Positions 35,245 through 42,595 of a stretch of 64,000 bases of DNA are shown piece by piece (the first letter of the stretch is position 1; every line of letters starts with the position of its first letter). The DNA is from Glycocaulis albus. Its GTDB lineage: Bacteria > Pseudomonadota > Alphaproteobacteria > Caulobacterales > Maricaulaceae. Location: the NCBI RefSeq assembly GCF_014639075.1, contig NZ_BMFS01000005.1:1-64000 (forward strand). The letters run 5' to 3'. The notes beneath the pieces were generated by a model, which saw only the letters and a program-made list of their open reading frames with translations, was not told the DNA's origin and made no database searches. The translations under genes and the position numbers were made by a program.

Positions 35245-37056
35245 ATGGATTTCTTCAGCGCGATCAAGCGTGAGATTTTCTACACGAGGGAGCTTGTCCG
35301 GCTCCTGAAAACGCTCAAGTCCATCACGCCGGATTCGCCCGATCTGACGCCCGATCTTCTTGAGCGCAATGTCGATGCGCACAAGACCCGCCCCGCCTTC
35401 ATCCTGGAGGATGGCTCCACGATCAGCTATGGCGCGTTTGACGCGTTTGCGAACCGCGTCGCCAACTGGGCGCTGGCCAGTGGCATAAAGCCCGGTGACA
35501 CGGTGGCGCTCTATATGGGCAATCGCTGGGAATACATCGCCTTCTGGTATGGCCTGTCGAAAGTGGGTGTGATCGCCGCTCTCCTGAACAACCAGGTTAC
35601 GGGCAAGGCGCTGGCGCACGGGGTGAATATCGCCGGGGCCGCGCATGCCATTATCGAGGGCGAGCTGAGCGCCGCCTATGCGGCGGCAGCGGACGCGATA
35701 GGGCCGATCACGCCCTGGATATTCGATGGTGCTGCTGACAGCGTGCCCGGCGGGCAGGATCTCGGCGGGGCGCTTCAAGCGGTGTCCGACGCGCGCCCGG
35801 GCCGCGAGCATCGCGAGCACCTGCTTGCCAAGGACCCGTGCCTGAAAATGTACACCTCCGGCACGACGGGCCTGCCCAAGGCCGCGATCGTCGCCCATAC
35901 CCGCTCGCTTTACTATCTGCAGGTCTTTGCGGTGGCGGCCCACGCCTCGCCCAAGGACCGCATGATGATGGTACTGCCGCTTTACCACGCCACGGGCGGG
36001 CTTTGCGGTGTGGGCTGCGCGCTCAGCCAGGGCGGCGCCCTGATCGTCCGGCGCAAGTTTTCCGCCAGCGCCTTCTGGAAGGACGCCGCCGAGCATGGGG
36101 CAACCATGTTCATGTATGTCGGCGAGCTGTGCCGCTTCCTCGTTGCGGCCGATCCCTCGCCGGAGGAAAAGAAGCACAAGATCCGCGTCGCCATCGGCAA
36201 TGGGCTGCGCCCGGATGTCTGGCCGCGCTTTGTGGAGCGTTCGGGCATTGAACGCATCATGGAGTTCTATGGCGCAACCGAAGGCAATGTCGGCTTCCTG
36301 AACCTTGATTCAAAGCCCGGTGCCATTGGCCGCGTGCCGCCTTATCTCAAAAGCCGGTTCAACTCGCATCTGGTGAAGTTCGATCTGGATTCGGAGATGC
36401 CCGTGCGCGACGCGAAGGGGCGCTGCATTCCCTGCGGTCCGGACGAGGTGGGCGAGGCCATTGGCGAGATCCGCTCCGATGATGCCCGCTACCGCTTCGA
36501 CGGCTATGGCGACAAGGAAGCCACCGAGAAGAAGCTTCTGCGCGACGTGTTCAGGAAAGGCGATCTCTACTTCCGCACCGGCGATCTGATGAAGCGCGAC
36601 CGCCAAGGCTATTTCTACTTCATCGACCGGGTGGGCGACACTTTCCGCTGGAAGTCGGAGAACGTCGCGACCTCCGAGGTGGCCGAGATCATGGGCATGG
36701 CCAGCGGCATCGTGCAGGCCAATATCTATGGTGTGCCCGTGGCCGATTACCCCGGCAAGGCCGGCATGGCGGCCCTGGTGGTGAACAAGGATTTCGATCT
36801 CGCGGCCGTCCACGCCCATGTGACCAAAGAGCTGCCGGCCTATGCCCGCCCGCTCTTTGTGCGCATCCACCAGGAAGACCCGTCAGAGCACACCACCGGT
36901 ACGTTCAAGCTGAAAAAGACCGATCTGGTGGCTGAAGGCTGGGACCCGGCGAAAATCTCCGAACCGCTCTATATCGATCATCCCGAACAGAAGGCCTATG
37001 TGCCCCTGACCGAGGAAATCCGCGCCGCTATCGAAAGCGGGGAGCTGCGGGTTTGA
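35245..37056 (+). CDS. Very-long-chain/long-chain acyl-CoA synthetase (FadD6/FATP type)
   Basis: 603 residues, AMP-forming ligase. The ATP motif YTSGTTGLPKAA starts at Tyr203, the second signature is MEFYGATEGN, and the hinge region is FRTGDLMKRDRQGYFYFIDRVGDTFRWKSENV, followed by a C-terminal domain. The N-terminus (IKREIFYTRELVRLLK) and sequence GATEGNVGFLN are closer to the FATP/very-long-chain family than to E. coli FadD. It activates fatty acids, probably with uptake. The gene stands alone behind a divergent promoter shared with the XRE regulator. A hairpin follows the stop. Confidence 0.92.
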   Translation: MDFFSAIKREIFYTRELVRLLKTLKSITPDSPDLTPDLLERNVDAHKTRPAFILEDGSTISYGAFDAFANRVANWALASGIKPGDTVALYMGNRWEYIAFWYGLSKVGVIAALLNNQVTGKALAHGVNIAGAAHAIIEGELSAAYAAAADAIGPITPWIFDGAADSVPGGQDLGGALQAVSDARPGREHREHLLAKDPCLKMYTSGTTGLPKAAIVAHTRSLYYLQVFAVAAHASPKDRMMMVLPLYHATGGLCGVGCALSQGGALIVRRKFSASAFWKDAAEHGATMFMYVGELCRFLVAADPSPEEKKHKIRVAIGNGLRPDVWPRFVERSGIERIMEFYGATEGNVGFLNLDSKPGAIGRVPPYLKSRFNSHLVKFDLDSEMPVRDAKGRCIPCGPDEVGEAIGEIRSDDARYRFDGYGDKEATEKKLLRDVFRKGDLYFRTGDLMKRDRQGYFYFIDRVGDTFRWKSENVATSEVAEIMGMASGIVQANIYGVPVADYPGKAGMAALVVNKDFDLAAVHAHVTKELPAYARPLFVRIHQEDPSEHTTGTFKLKKTDLVAEGWDPAKISEPLYIDHPEQKAYVPLTEEIRAAIESGELRV

Positions 37057-37072
37057 TTCGCACGCGGTCGCA

Positions 37073-37094
37073 CGCCATCATGCACCTGATGGCG
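37073..37094. terminator. Hairpin after the acyl-CoA synthetase gene
   Basis: CGCCATCA (37073-37080) and TGATGGCG (37087-37094) form a perfect 8-bp stem with a 6-nt loop, 17 bp after the stop codon. There is no clear T-run after it, so termination may be weak. Confidence 0.5.
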
Positions 37095-37123
37095 CATTAA
37101 CGCATTGGTATATATGCAAAAAA

Positions 37124-37158
37124 TATAATCTGCATAAAAAATCTTGATTTTGCAGATT
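37124..37158 (+). promoter_or_regulatory. TATAAT box and palindromic operator ahead of the XRE/ImmA module
   Basis: A perfect TATAAT at 37124-37129 lies in a short AT-rich stretch unlike the surroundings. It overlaps an inverted repeat with perfect 8-bp arms, AATCTGCA (37127-37134) and TGCAGATT (37151-37158), spaced by 16 bp of mostly A and T. The site is 39-66 bp upstream of the first gene of the module. A repressor bound here would block the -10 region, which fits autoregulation by the HTH protein encoded downstream. No good -35 was recognised. Confidence 0.6.
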
Positions 37159-37196
37159 TTCGAAGCGATCCTGCTGCTCGGATTGCGGAGTTCCAC

Positions 37197-37847
37197 ATGC
37201 CCATCGTTACAGAAGTAGAAGTTAAATCCCTTCTAACGCCATTTCACGATAAGATACGCACGGTCTTTGAGGGCGCGCGTGCTGAGGTCGCTGTAATGGA
37301 GGCGTTTCGCCGCGGCCAGGGTATGCGAGATTACCGCTATCCTCGGACTTTGGCCGACAGCATATACGACGCAATGGCCAATTTGGTTGGCGACGTCTTT
37401 GACGACGAGAATGACGTATCGGTGATCTTCGAGCCGCAGTCCTTCAAGGTGCTTTTTTACCCCCGTGGAGAGCAGCCCATCTTGGCCCGGTTCAAGAAGG
37501 GCGATGAGGAGGGGCGTGGGCAAAACCATCTGACACAAACCGTGATAGCCTTTACCGATCCTGAGCAATGCCTGCCAGGCTTCCCGAAAGACGCGGCTTG
37601 TATTGATATCACCTACGCTAGCGATGAACTGGGAACCAAGATCGAAAAGGTATTGGTTGTCTATCGCGATGGTGATCGTGTGCTTTGGAGCTACTCGATT
37701 AGCGATATCGGTAGTGAGATGCGCGATAGCGGCAATGTTTTGCCATTTGCGCCCATCGGCGATCGGCCGGACAGCGACGATCAACTGGGTGCGCTGGTTT
37801 TACCCAAGGCTTCGGATGAAGCAGAGAAAGAGCCTTCAGGCGAATAA
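37197..37847 (+). CDS. Protein of unknown function, partner of the XRE/ImmA-IrrE protein
   Basis: 216 residues, no signal or membrane helix. The N-terminal 75 residues look helical (LLTPFHDKIRTVFEGARAEVAVMEAF...LADSIYDAMANLVGDVF). The middle is probably a beta-rich fold (DVSVIFEPQSFKVLFYPRG, IEKVLVVYRDGDRVLWSYSISDIG). The last 35 residues are acidic and disordered-looking. I do not recognise a family. Its stop overlaps the start of the next gene by one base (TAATG), so the two products are made together. Codon use is less GC-rich than in neighbouring genes. It may be the effector, inhibitor or sensing partner of the downstream protease. Confidence 0.75.
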   Translation: MPIVTEVEVKSLLTPFHDKIRTVFEGARAEVAVMEAFRRGQGMRDYRYPRTLADSIYDAMANLVGDVFDDENDVSVIFEPQSFKVLFYPRGEQPILARFKKGDEEGRGQNHLTQTVIAFTDPEQCLPGFPKDAACIDITYASDELGTKIEKVLVVYRDGDRVLWSYSISDIGSEMRDSGNVLPFAPIGDRPDSDDQLGALVLPKASDEAEKEPSGE

Positions 37848-38929
37848 TGAGTAATCGTGGCGACCTTTTGAGGCTCGCGCGTCAGCGTAGGGGCCTCACT
37901 CAGATTCAAGCGGCACCACTGCTAGGCTTGCGGCAAACCGTGCTTTCCCGAATGGAAAACGGTTTAATTGAAATAGCAGACGACCTGTTACAAAGAGCTT
38001 CCACCGCGTTTAAGTTCCCTCGCTCGTTTTTCCTGCAGAATGAAACCGTCTTGGGGCCACCTGTCAGCGTTCACCCGATGCTGAGAGGGTCGGCGAAAGT
38101 GTCGGCGAAGGACGTCGACATGCTGACGGCTGAATTAAATATAAGACTTTTTAATCTAAGAAGTTTTCTGGCAAATGTAGATTATTCGAAATCAATAAAT
38201 GTACCTGAATTTGATGTGGAAATGGAGGAATCGCCGCGCGCTGTCGCCAAGAAAGTTCGACTGCATTGGCAGCTTACGCGTGGGCCAGTGAAAAACCTGA
38301 CGCGCCTTTTAGAGCGCGCTGGCGTCATAGTTGGAGTATCCGATTTTGGAGGCGCGCAGATTAGCGGCGTGATGTTTAGGCCACCCTCGGCACCGCCAAT
38401 TATGTTGTATAATCCAAAGCACCCTGCGGATCGGGTTCGATTCACATTGGCACATGAGCTTGGTCATTTGGTTATGCATCGCTTCCCTACATCAAGCATG
38501 GAAAGTGAAGCAAACGAGTTTGCAAGTGAGTTTATGATGCCGTCTGATGAAATGCGTCAGATTTTCCGCGGACGGAAATTAACTGTCCAGTACTTGGCGG
38601 CGCTAAAGAAAGAATGGAGAATGTCTATGCAGTCATTGTTGATGTCTGCTAGAAACGTCGGGGCTGTGGATGATAATAAATCTCGGTATTTATTTTCTGA
38701 GTTCAGCAAGAGGGGGTGGAGAACTCGAGAGCCGGCAGAACTAGATTTTCCCAATGACGAACCCGTCGTTTTGAGTGATATTATAAAGATACACCTAAAT
38801 GATTTGGGGTATACCTTTGACGAGCTACTTGGAATGACCAAGTTGTATAAGGAGGAGTTTGAATCTTTGTATGGTCGAATGGATGGCGGCGATCTGCCGA
38901 CAATGCCTAGACTTCGTATAATTAATTGA
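37847..38929 (+). CDS. XRE HTH - ImmA/IrrE zinc peptidase fusion regulator
   Basis: 360 residues. The N-terminal XRE helix-turn-helix (about 5-60: LARQRRGLTQIQAAPLLGLRQTVLSRMENG) is followed by an ImmA/IrrE-type metallopeptidase domain with FTLAHELGHLVMH (His203, Glu204, His207) and ESEANEFASEFMMP, whose Glu221 or Glu224 is the likely third zinc ligand. About 110 C-terminal residues follow (FSEFSKRGWRTREPAELDFP...GYTFDELLGMTKLYKEEFESLYG). Characterised relatives (ImmA of ICEBs1, IrrE of Deinococcus) cleave a repressor; fused forms occur in toxin-antitoxin and defence-like loci. The DNA is clearly AT-richer than its neighbours, a sign of transfer. The likely target is unknown; the 216-residue partner is the obvious candidate. 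Confidence 0.88.
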   Translation: MSNRGDLLRLARQRRGLTQIQAAPLLGLRQTVLSRMENGLIEIADDLLQRASTAFKFPRSFFLQNETVLGPPVSVHPMLRGSAKVSAKDVDMLTAELNIRLFNLRSFLANVDYSKSINVPEFDVEMEESPRAVAKKVRLHWQLTRGPVKNLTRLLERAGVIVGVSDFGGAQISGVMFRPPSAPPIMLYNPKHPADRVRFTLAHELGHLVMHRFPTSSMESEANEFASEFMMPSDEMRQIFRGRKLTVQYLAALKKEWRMSMQSLLMSARNVGAVDDNKSRYLFSEFSKRGWRTREPAELDFPNDEPVVLSDIIKIHLNDLGYTFDELLGMTKLYKEEFESLYGRMDGGDLPTMPRLRIIN

Positions 38930-38935
38930 AGCGTG

Positions 38936-39022
38936 ATGGATTATGAGCGGGACCATCCCCGCTTCATCTCGGTTCGCAGGAGTAATCCCGGTGAAGAAAG
39001 AGCCTATCATTCTGCCGGCTGA
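38936..39022 (+). pseudogene. C-terminal remnant of a BrnT-type toxin
   Basis: 28 codons open from 38936 and in phase with the preceding stop: ERDHPRFISVRRSNPGEERAY then HSAG and a stop. The R-x-ISVRR-x(2)-P-x-E-x(2)-AY pattern is the C-terminal strand and tail of BrnT ribonuclease toxins (R-IISARRA---E---YE). The N-terminal two thirds of the toxin are missing, replaced by the XRE/ImmA gene, which ends 7 bp upstream. The remnant overlaps the start of the HTH antitoxin gene by 32 bp, as intact brnT genes do with their antitoxins. Confidence 0.6.
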
Positions 39023-39269
39023 TCCCATGGATGACGAGGATTTCGCCGTCTCCGCCGAAGGCATGAAGCGCGGTCAGCGCGCCCGGCTCATCCGGCAGAC
39101 GCGCAATAATCTCGGCCGGTCGCAGGCCGAGTTCGCCCAGCGTTTCCGCGTGCCGGTCGGCACCTTGCGTGACTGGGAGCAGGCGCGCGTTACCGCGCCT
39201 GATTTCGCGATTGCCTATGTGCAGGTGATTGCCCGCCATCCAGACATGGTGGCTGAGGCCCTGAACTGA
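38991..39269 (+). CDS. HTH antitoxin of the BrnT-associated type (YiaG/COG2944-like), orphaned
   Basis: 92 residues from a GTG at 38991, which has AGGAG eight bases upstream. An N-terminal charged stretch (KKEPIILPADPMDDEDF) precedes a compact helix-turn-helix with IRQTRNNLGRSQAEFAQRFRVPVGTLRDWEQAR and a tail AIAYVQVIARHPDMVAEALN. This is the regulator type found directly after RelE/BrnT-like toxin genes. Its toxin partner is here reduced to a remnant, so the gene may be a free antitoxin or simply a leftover. Its stop lies directly against the stop of the convergent divL-like gene (TGATCA). GC content returns to the chromosomal norm here. Confidence 0.8.
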   Translation: MKKEPIILPADPMDDEDFAVSAEGMKRGQRARLIRQTRNNLGRSQAEFAQRFRVPVGTLRDWEQARVTAPDFAIAYVQVIARHPDMVAEALN

Positions 39270-41762
39270 TCAGCCCTTGCTGCGCTCCTTGCGGGCGCTG
39301 GCCAGGTCCAGCTCCGGCGCGGCATGGTCCAGCGGCGCGTTGACCGGCAGATGGCAGATCACTTTCGTGCCGCGTCCGGGTGTGGAGTCCAGCTCCACCC
39401 AGCCGCCATGCAGGCGCACGATTTCCTTCACCAGCGCGAGCCCGAGGCCCGCCCCGGCGCGGTTGGACTGACCGCGTTCGAAGCGCTCGAAAACGGATGC
39501 CTGCCGGTCCTTGTCGATCCCCTCGCCATTGTCGGACACCCACAGGCGGGCATCGCCGTCTTTCACCTCGGCGCCGATCTCGATCCGGCCGCCCTGGTCG
39601 ACATGATCGAGCGCATTGGTAAGCAGGTTGTAGAGAACCTGCTTCAGCCGTCCGCCATCGGCGCGTACCGGCCCCTCGGCCTTGTCTGCCTTCACATTCA
39701 GCTTGATCCCTGCGTGCTCGGCGCGCGGCATGACCAGTTCGGCAGCTTCGGCGGCAAGCGCATCAAGGCGCGTATCGCCGAGATCCAGCTCCAGCTGTCC
39801 GGCATCGATGGCCGCAATGTCCAGAATATCGTCGATCAGCTTGGCCAGCTGGGCCGAGGCGGTCTGGATCGCGGCCACCGGGTCTTTCTGCCGTTCGCTC
39901 AAGGGCCCGGCAAACCCGCCTGCCAGCAGGTCGGCATAGCCGCCAATCGTCGTCAGGGGGGTGCGCAGCTGATAGCTGACATGACCGACAAAGCCGGTCT
40001 TGATCTTTTCAGAGGCTTCCAGCGCCTCGGCGCGATCGCGCAGCGCCTCTTCCACGCGGCGTGAGTCGGTAATGTCGTCCCATGCAATGAGCGTCGCGCC
40101 GTCGGGCAGCGGACGGCTCAGCCAGGTCAGCACCGAGCCGTCAGAGCGGCGCACCTCGCCGGTCTTGGCCGTGCGCGATTCCGGTGAGGTGTCGGTGATG
40201 CGCGCCTTGAGCGCATTCCACGCCTCCTTGTCGGGGTGAAGCGTGTGACAGGCGTCGGCGATGGCCGTGAAGTCGGCCCCGTCCAGTGTTTCCGGCGGTA
40301 GCTTCCACAGCGTCTCGAACGCCAGATTGTGCAATTGCAGCTCGCCCTCGGGGCCGAACACCGCAACGGCCTCGTGCAGCCGGTCCAGCGTGGCGCGCTG
40401 CACCTTGATGAGTGTGTTGTAGCGGGCCTGCAGGGCCAGCTGGTCGGTCATGTCCTCAAAGATCAGCAGGACCCCGCCCAGCGGATGGCGCTGACGGGCG
40501 ACGCGCAGCGTGCGCCCATCGGCCAGCGGCCACAGCTCGTCCGGTGTCTCGGTGCCGGGCGGGCGCTCGTAATAGGCCAGCTCGCCAGCCTTCCATGTCT
40601 TGTAGTCGGCATTGGCCGAGTTTGGCAGGCGCTGATCCTCGCGCAGCCGGTCCAGCAGAGCGCCGTGCGACGGGCGCTCGTTGAGCGTGGCTTCCTCCAG
40701 CGAGAACAGGCGGGCAAAGGCGCGATTGTAGAAGATGAGCTGCTTGGTCCGGTCGAAGATGGCGACCGCCTCGGCCATGTGGTTGAGGGTCTCGTCATGC
40801 GCCTCGCGGAAGCGTTTCAGCGCCGCGCGGGCTTCCTCGCCGCGCGTAATGTCAAAGGCCGCGCCGGCCACGCCGCCGGAAATGGGGAACACCACCACGT
40901 CCAGCGCCCGGCGTTCGCCCTTGATGACCGCGCCGCGCACATGGGCCACGGGGGCGGAGGCTTTCAGCGCTTCGCCTGCCTGCGCAGGCAGGCCCGGCTC
41001 CAGAAGGAGCTGGCGGTCGATCACATCGGCAACGCTTTTGCCCTCGACAGCGTCCACATAGGCCGGATTGACCCAGTGCAGCCGCCCCGAAGCGCTAATC
41101 CGCCAGGAGGGGAAGGGCGCCTTGCCCAGCATGTCGAGGAAGGCCAGCGGATCGTCCGCCACGACGGAGCGGGCCTCTTCCAGGCGTCCGCGCGCCCCGG
41201 ATTCCTCCAGCCCGCGAATGGTGGCGTCCGCGATCCACAGGACGAGCTGTGATCCGGCGGGGCGTCCGTCCGCCTCGATGAACCGGCCTGAGGGCCCCGA
41301 CACGGTGAGCGAAAAGGGTTTGCCTTCACGCATCAGATCGCCCATGCGCTGGCGCAGCGTGGTTTCCTGACCGCCCGCCGAGCGCGCCTCATAGTCGGCA
41401 ATGCCGTCCAGCAACGCTGTGGCCGGGTCAGGTTCGTTCATCACGCCCGATCCCAGATCGGCAAACTGGACCAGCGAGGCAAGGGCAGTGGGCGAGCCAT
41501 AGACACGCGGAGAGGACCAGCCCGCCGCATCCGGATCGGGCGGCGTCTCCCAGACCAGGACAAGGCCGGGATGCGCGCCAAACACGCTGTCTGCGCGGGC
41601 CAGCCGGTCTTCCAGCCAGCCAATGCGTTTTTGCCAGTGGGAGCGGGCGTTGCGCACGCCCTCGGTCAGGCGCCATGCCCAGAGCGCGGTAGCCACGGCA
41701 AATCCGACAGCTCCGCCGGTAACGATCAACGTTGCCAGCTGAGCCGGCTCGGTGGCCATCAT
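39270..41762 (-). CDS. divL: DivL-like PAS-domain kinase with Tyr at the phospho-acceptor site
   Basis: 830 residues. One N-terminal membrane helix (about 8-32) is followed by several PAS-type domains (about 200-290, 320-440, 450-560), a dimerisation domain, and a HATPase domain with N-box NLLTNALDHV, G1 DNGEGI and G2 GAGLGLALVKEIV. At the H-box the sequence is GHVSYQLRTPL: the position of the usual SHELRTPL histidine is Tyr597. That substitution is the hallmark of DivL, the essential pseudokinase that controls CckA and CtrA in Caulobacter. The size and domain order fit. The His three residues before Tyr597 (GHVSY) is not at the acceptor position. It is convergent with the orphan antitoxin gene. 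Confidence 0.82.
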   Translation of the reverse strand: MMATEPAQLATLIVTGGAVGFAVATALWAWRLTEGVRNARSHWQKRIGWLEDRLARADSVFGAHPGLVLVWETPPDPDAAGWSSPRVYGSPTALASLVQFADLGSGVMNEPDPATALLDGIADYEARSAGGQETTLRQRMGDLMREGKPFSLTVSGPSGRFIEADGRPAGSQLVLWIADATIRGLEESGARGRLEEARSVVADDPLAFLDMLGKAPFPSWRISASGRLHWVNPAYVDAVEGKSVADVIDRQLLLEPGLPAQAGEALKASAPVAHVRGAVIKGERRALDVVVFPISGGVAGAAFDITRGEEARAALKRFREAHDETLNHMAEAVAIFDRTKQLIFYNRAFARLFSLEEATLNERPSHGALLDRLREDQRLPNSANADYKTWKAGELAYYERPPGTETPDELWPLADGRTLRVARQRHPLGGVLLIFEDMTDQLALQARYNTLIKVQRATLDRLHEAVAVFGPEGELQLHNLAFETLWKLPPETLDGADFTAIADACHTLHPDKEAWNALKARITDTSPESRTAKTGEVRRSDGSVLTWLSRPLPDGATLIAWDDITDSRRVEEALRDRAEALEASEKIKTGFVGHVSYQLRTPLTTIGGYADLLAGGFAGPLSERQKDPVAAIQTASAQLAKLIDDILDIAAIDAGQLELDLGDTRLDALAAEAAELVMPRAEHAGIKLNVKADKAEGPVRADGGRLKQVLYNLLTNALDHVDQGGRIEIGAEVKDGDARLWVSDNGEGIDKDRQASVFERFERGQSNRAGAGLGLALVKEIVRLHGGWVELDSTPGRGTKVICHLPVNAPLDHAAPELDLASARKERSKG

Positions 41763-41876
41763 GGCATGCCCCCTTCATTGCGCGGCTGCATCATCAGGGC
41801 ACGTGGCCATCGTGCCGGTGCGGCCGGTCGAATCAGTACTTTAACGGAAGGTGAATCGACAAGCGAGGAGAGGTTA

Positions 41877-42326
41877 TCAGCGTATCCGTACCTGTCCGAG
41901 CACAAACTCGAACATTACCGTGCAGCCCGACAGGTGCGCGCCCTGCGATAGCGGGGCAAACTGCCATTGCTCGACCGCCCGCAACGCCTCGCGGTCGAAG
42001 AACCGGCCCGGCACGCCTTCGGCGATGCGCACATTGTCCACCGCGCCGCTCTGGAGCACATCAAACTGCACGATGGACCAGCCCTGTTCGCCGCGCGCCC
42101 ATCCGCGCGCCGGATATTCCGGCAGGGGCGCGTTGACAGCGCTCAGCGGCTCGCCCTGACACCCCTCGCTGGGTGCCATCCGGGCGATATTGGGCATGAG
42201 CGGCATTTGCGATTGCGGCATGAATGGAGCGCGCGTCCGCGGATCGGTCATTGGCGTCGGGATGGAAACACAGCCCGACAGGGCAGTGATGACGGCCGCA
42301 AGGGCGAGGAGACGAGCGTTGCGCAT
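41877..42326 (-). CDS. TonB C-terminal-domain lipoprotein
   Basis: 149 residues from the ATG at 42324-42326. The signal ends in a lipobox (ITALSGC). A Pro/Met-rich linker follows, then a TonB-like C-terminal domain (about 55-145) with PLPEYPARGWARGEQGWSIVQFDVLQSGAVDNVRI and AVEQWQFAP, the fold that contacts outer-membrane or periplasmic partners. Unlike TonB it has a lipid anchor instead of a transmembrane helix, so a role in energy transduction is doubtful. It lies 114 bp upstream of the divL-like gene. Its own ribosome site is weak. Confidence 0.8.
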   Translation of the reverse strand: MRNARLLALAAVITALSGCVSIPTPMTDPRTRAPFMPQSQMPLMPNIARMAPSEGCQGEPLSAVNAPLPEYPARGWARGEQGWSIVQFDVLQSGAVDNVRIAEGVPGRFFDREALRAVEQWQFAPLSQGAHLSGCTVMFEFVLGQVRIR

Positions 42327-42389
42327 GGCGGCCAGACTAGCCTCTGCGGGCGGACGCGCCAGCGCTTTTGCGCAGCGATCAATCTCGGC

Positions 42390-42418
42390 TTGACACCATA
42401 TAAGGATATCTTTATGTC
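42390..42418 (+). promoter_or_regulatory. Promoter and overlapping palindromic operator of the methionine operon
   Basis: TTGACA (42390-42395) and TATGTC (42413-42418) are spaced by 17 bp. Between and over them lies an imperfect palindrome centred on GATATC: CATATAAG-GATATC-TTTATGTC (about 42397-42418), whose arms match in five of eight positions. Palindromes of the form ATAAAGATATCTTTAT precede methionine-cycle genes in Alphaproteobacteria and are linked to ArsR-family SahR-type regulators. That link is recalled knowledge and was not tested here. Confidence 0.6.
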
Positions 42419-42423
42419 CTGAT

Positions 42424-42480
42424 CTCGCGCCGATTTGAGCTTCAGCTTGCGGGCGCGGAACAAATGCAGCTAAAGCGAAG
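42424..42480 (+). ncRNA. SAM-II riboswitch
   Basis: The sequence follows the SAM-II consensus closely. It has TCGCGCCGATTT (stem 1 and the conserved GAUUU), a linker, GCTTGCGGGCGCGG (closing GCGC strand), then AAATGCAGCTAAAG, the conserved GCAGCUAAA-type segment that forms the H-type pseudoknot. SAM-II elements bind S-adenosylmethionine and repress methionine genes, almost only in Alphaproteobacteria. It lies between the promoter at 42390 and hom (ATG 42596), so high SAM should shut off hom-metX-metB. Confidence 0.93.
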
Positions 42481-42557
42481 CAGGACATGACAAGCCGCCC
42501 ATGAAGGGCGCGGATGAACGTCCTGCATTCCTTTGCCTTCGGCGCCCTTGCATTTTT
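42480..42557 (+). promoter_or_regulatory. Probable expression platform of the SAM-II riboswitch
   Basis: Two mutually exclusive folds can be drawn. In one, GCAGGAC (42480-42486) pairs with GTCCTGC (42520-42526), enclosing CGCCC (42496-42500) with GGGCG (42506-42510). In the other, AAGGGCGC (42504-42511) pairs with GCGCCCTT (42542-42549), followed by GCATTTTT, a terminator-like end. The first fold would act as antiterminator. A further 8-bp stem, TTTTCCGT (42554-42561) with ACGGAAAA (42572-42579), lies closer to the hom start. Confidence 0.55.
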
Positions 42558-42595
42558 CCGTGTCCCGCGTGACGGAAAAGAAGAGTGGTATCGCC

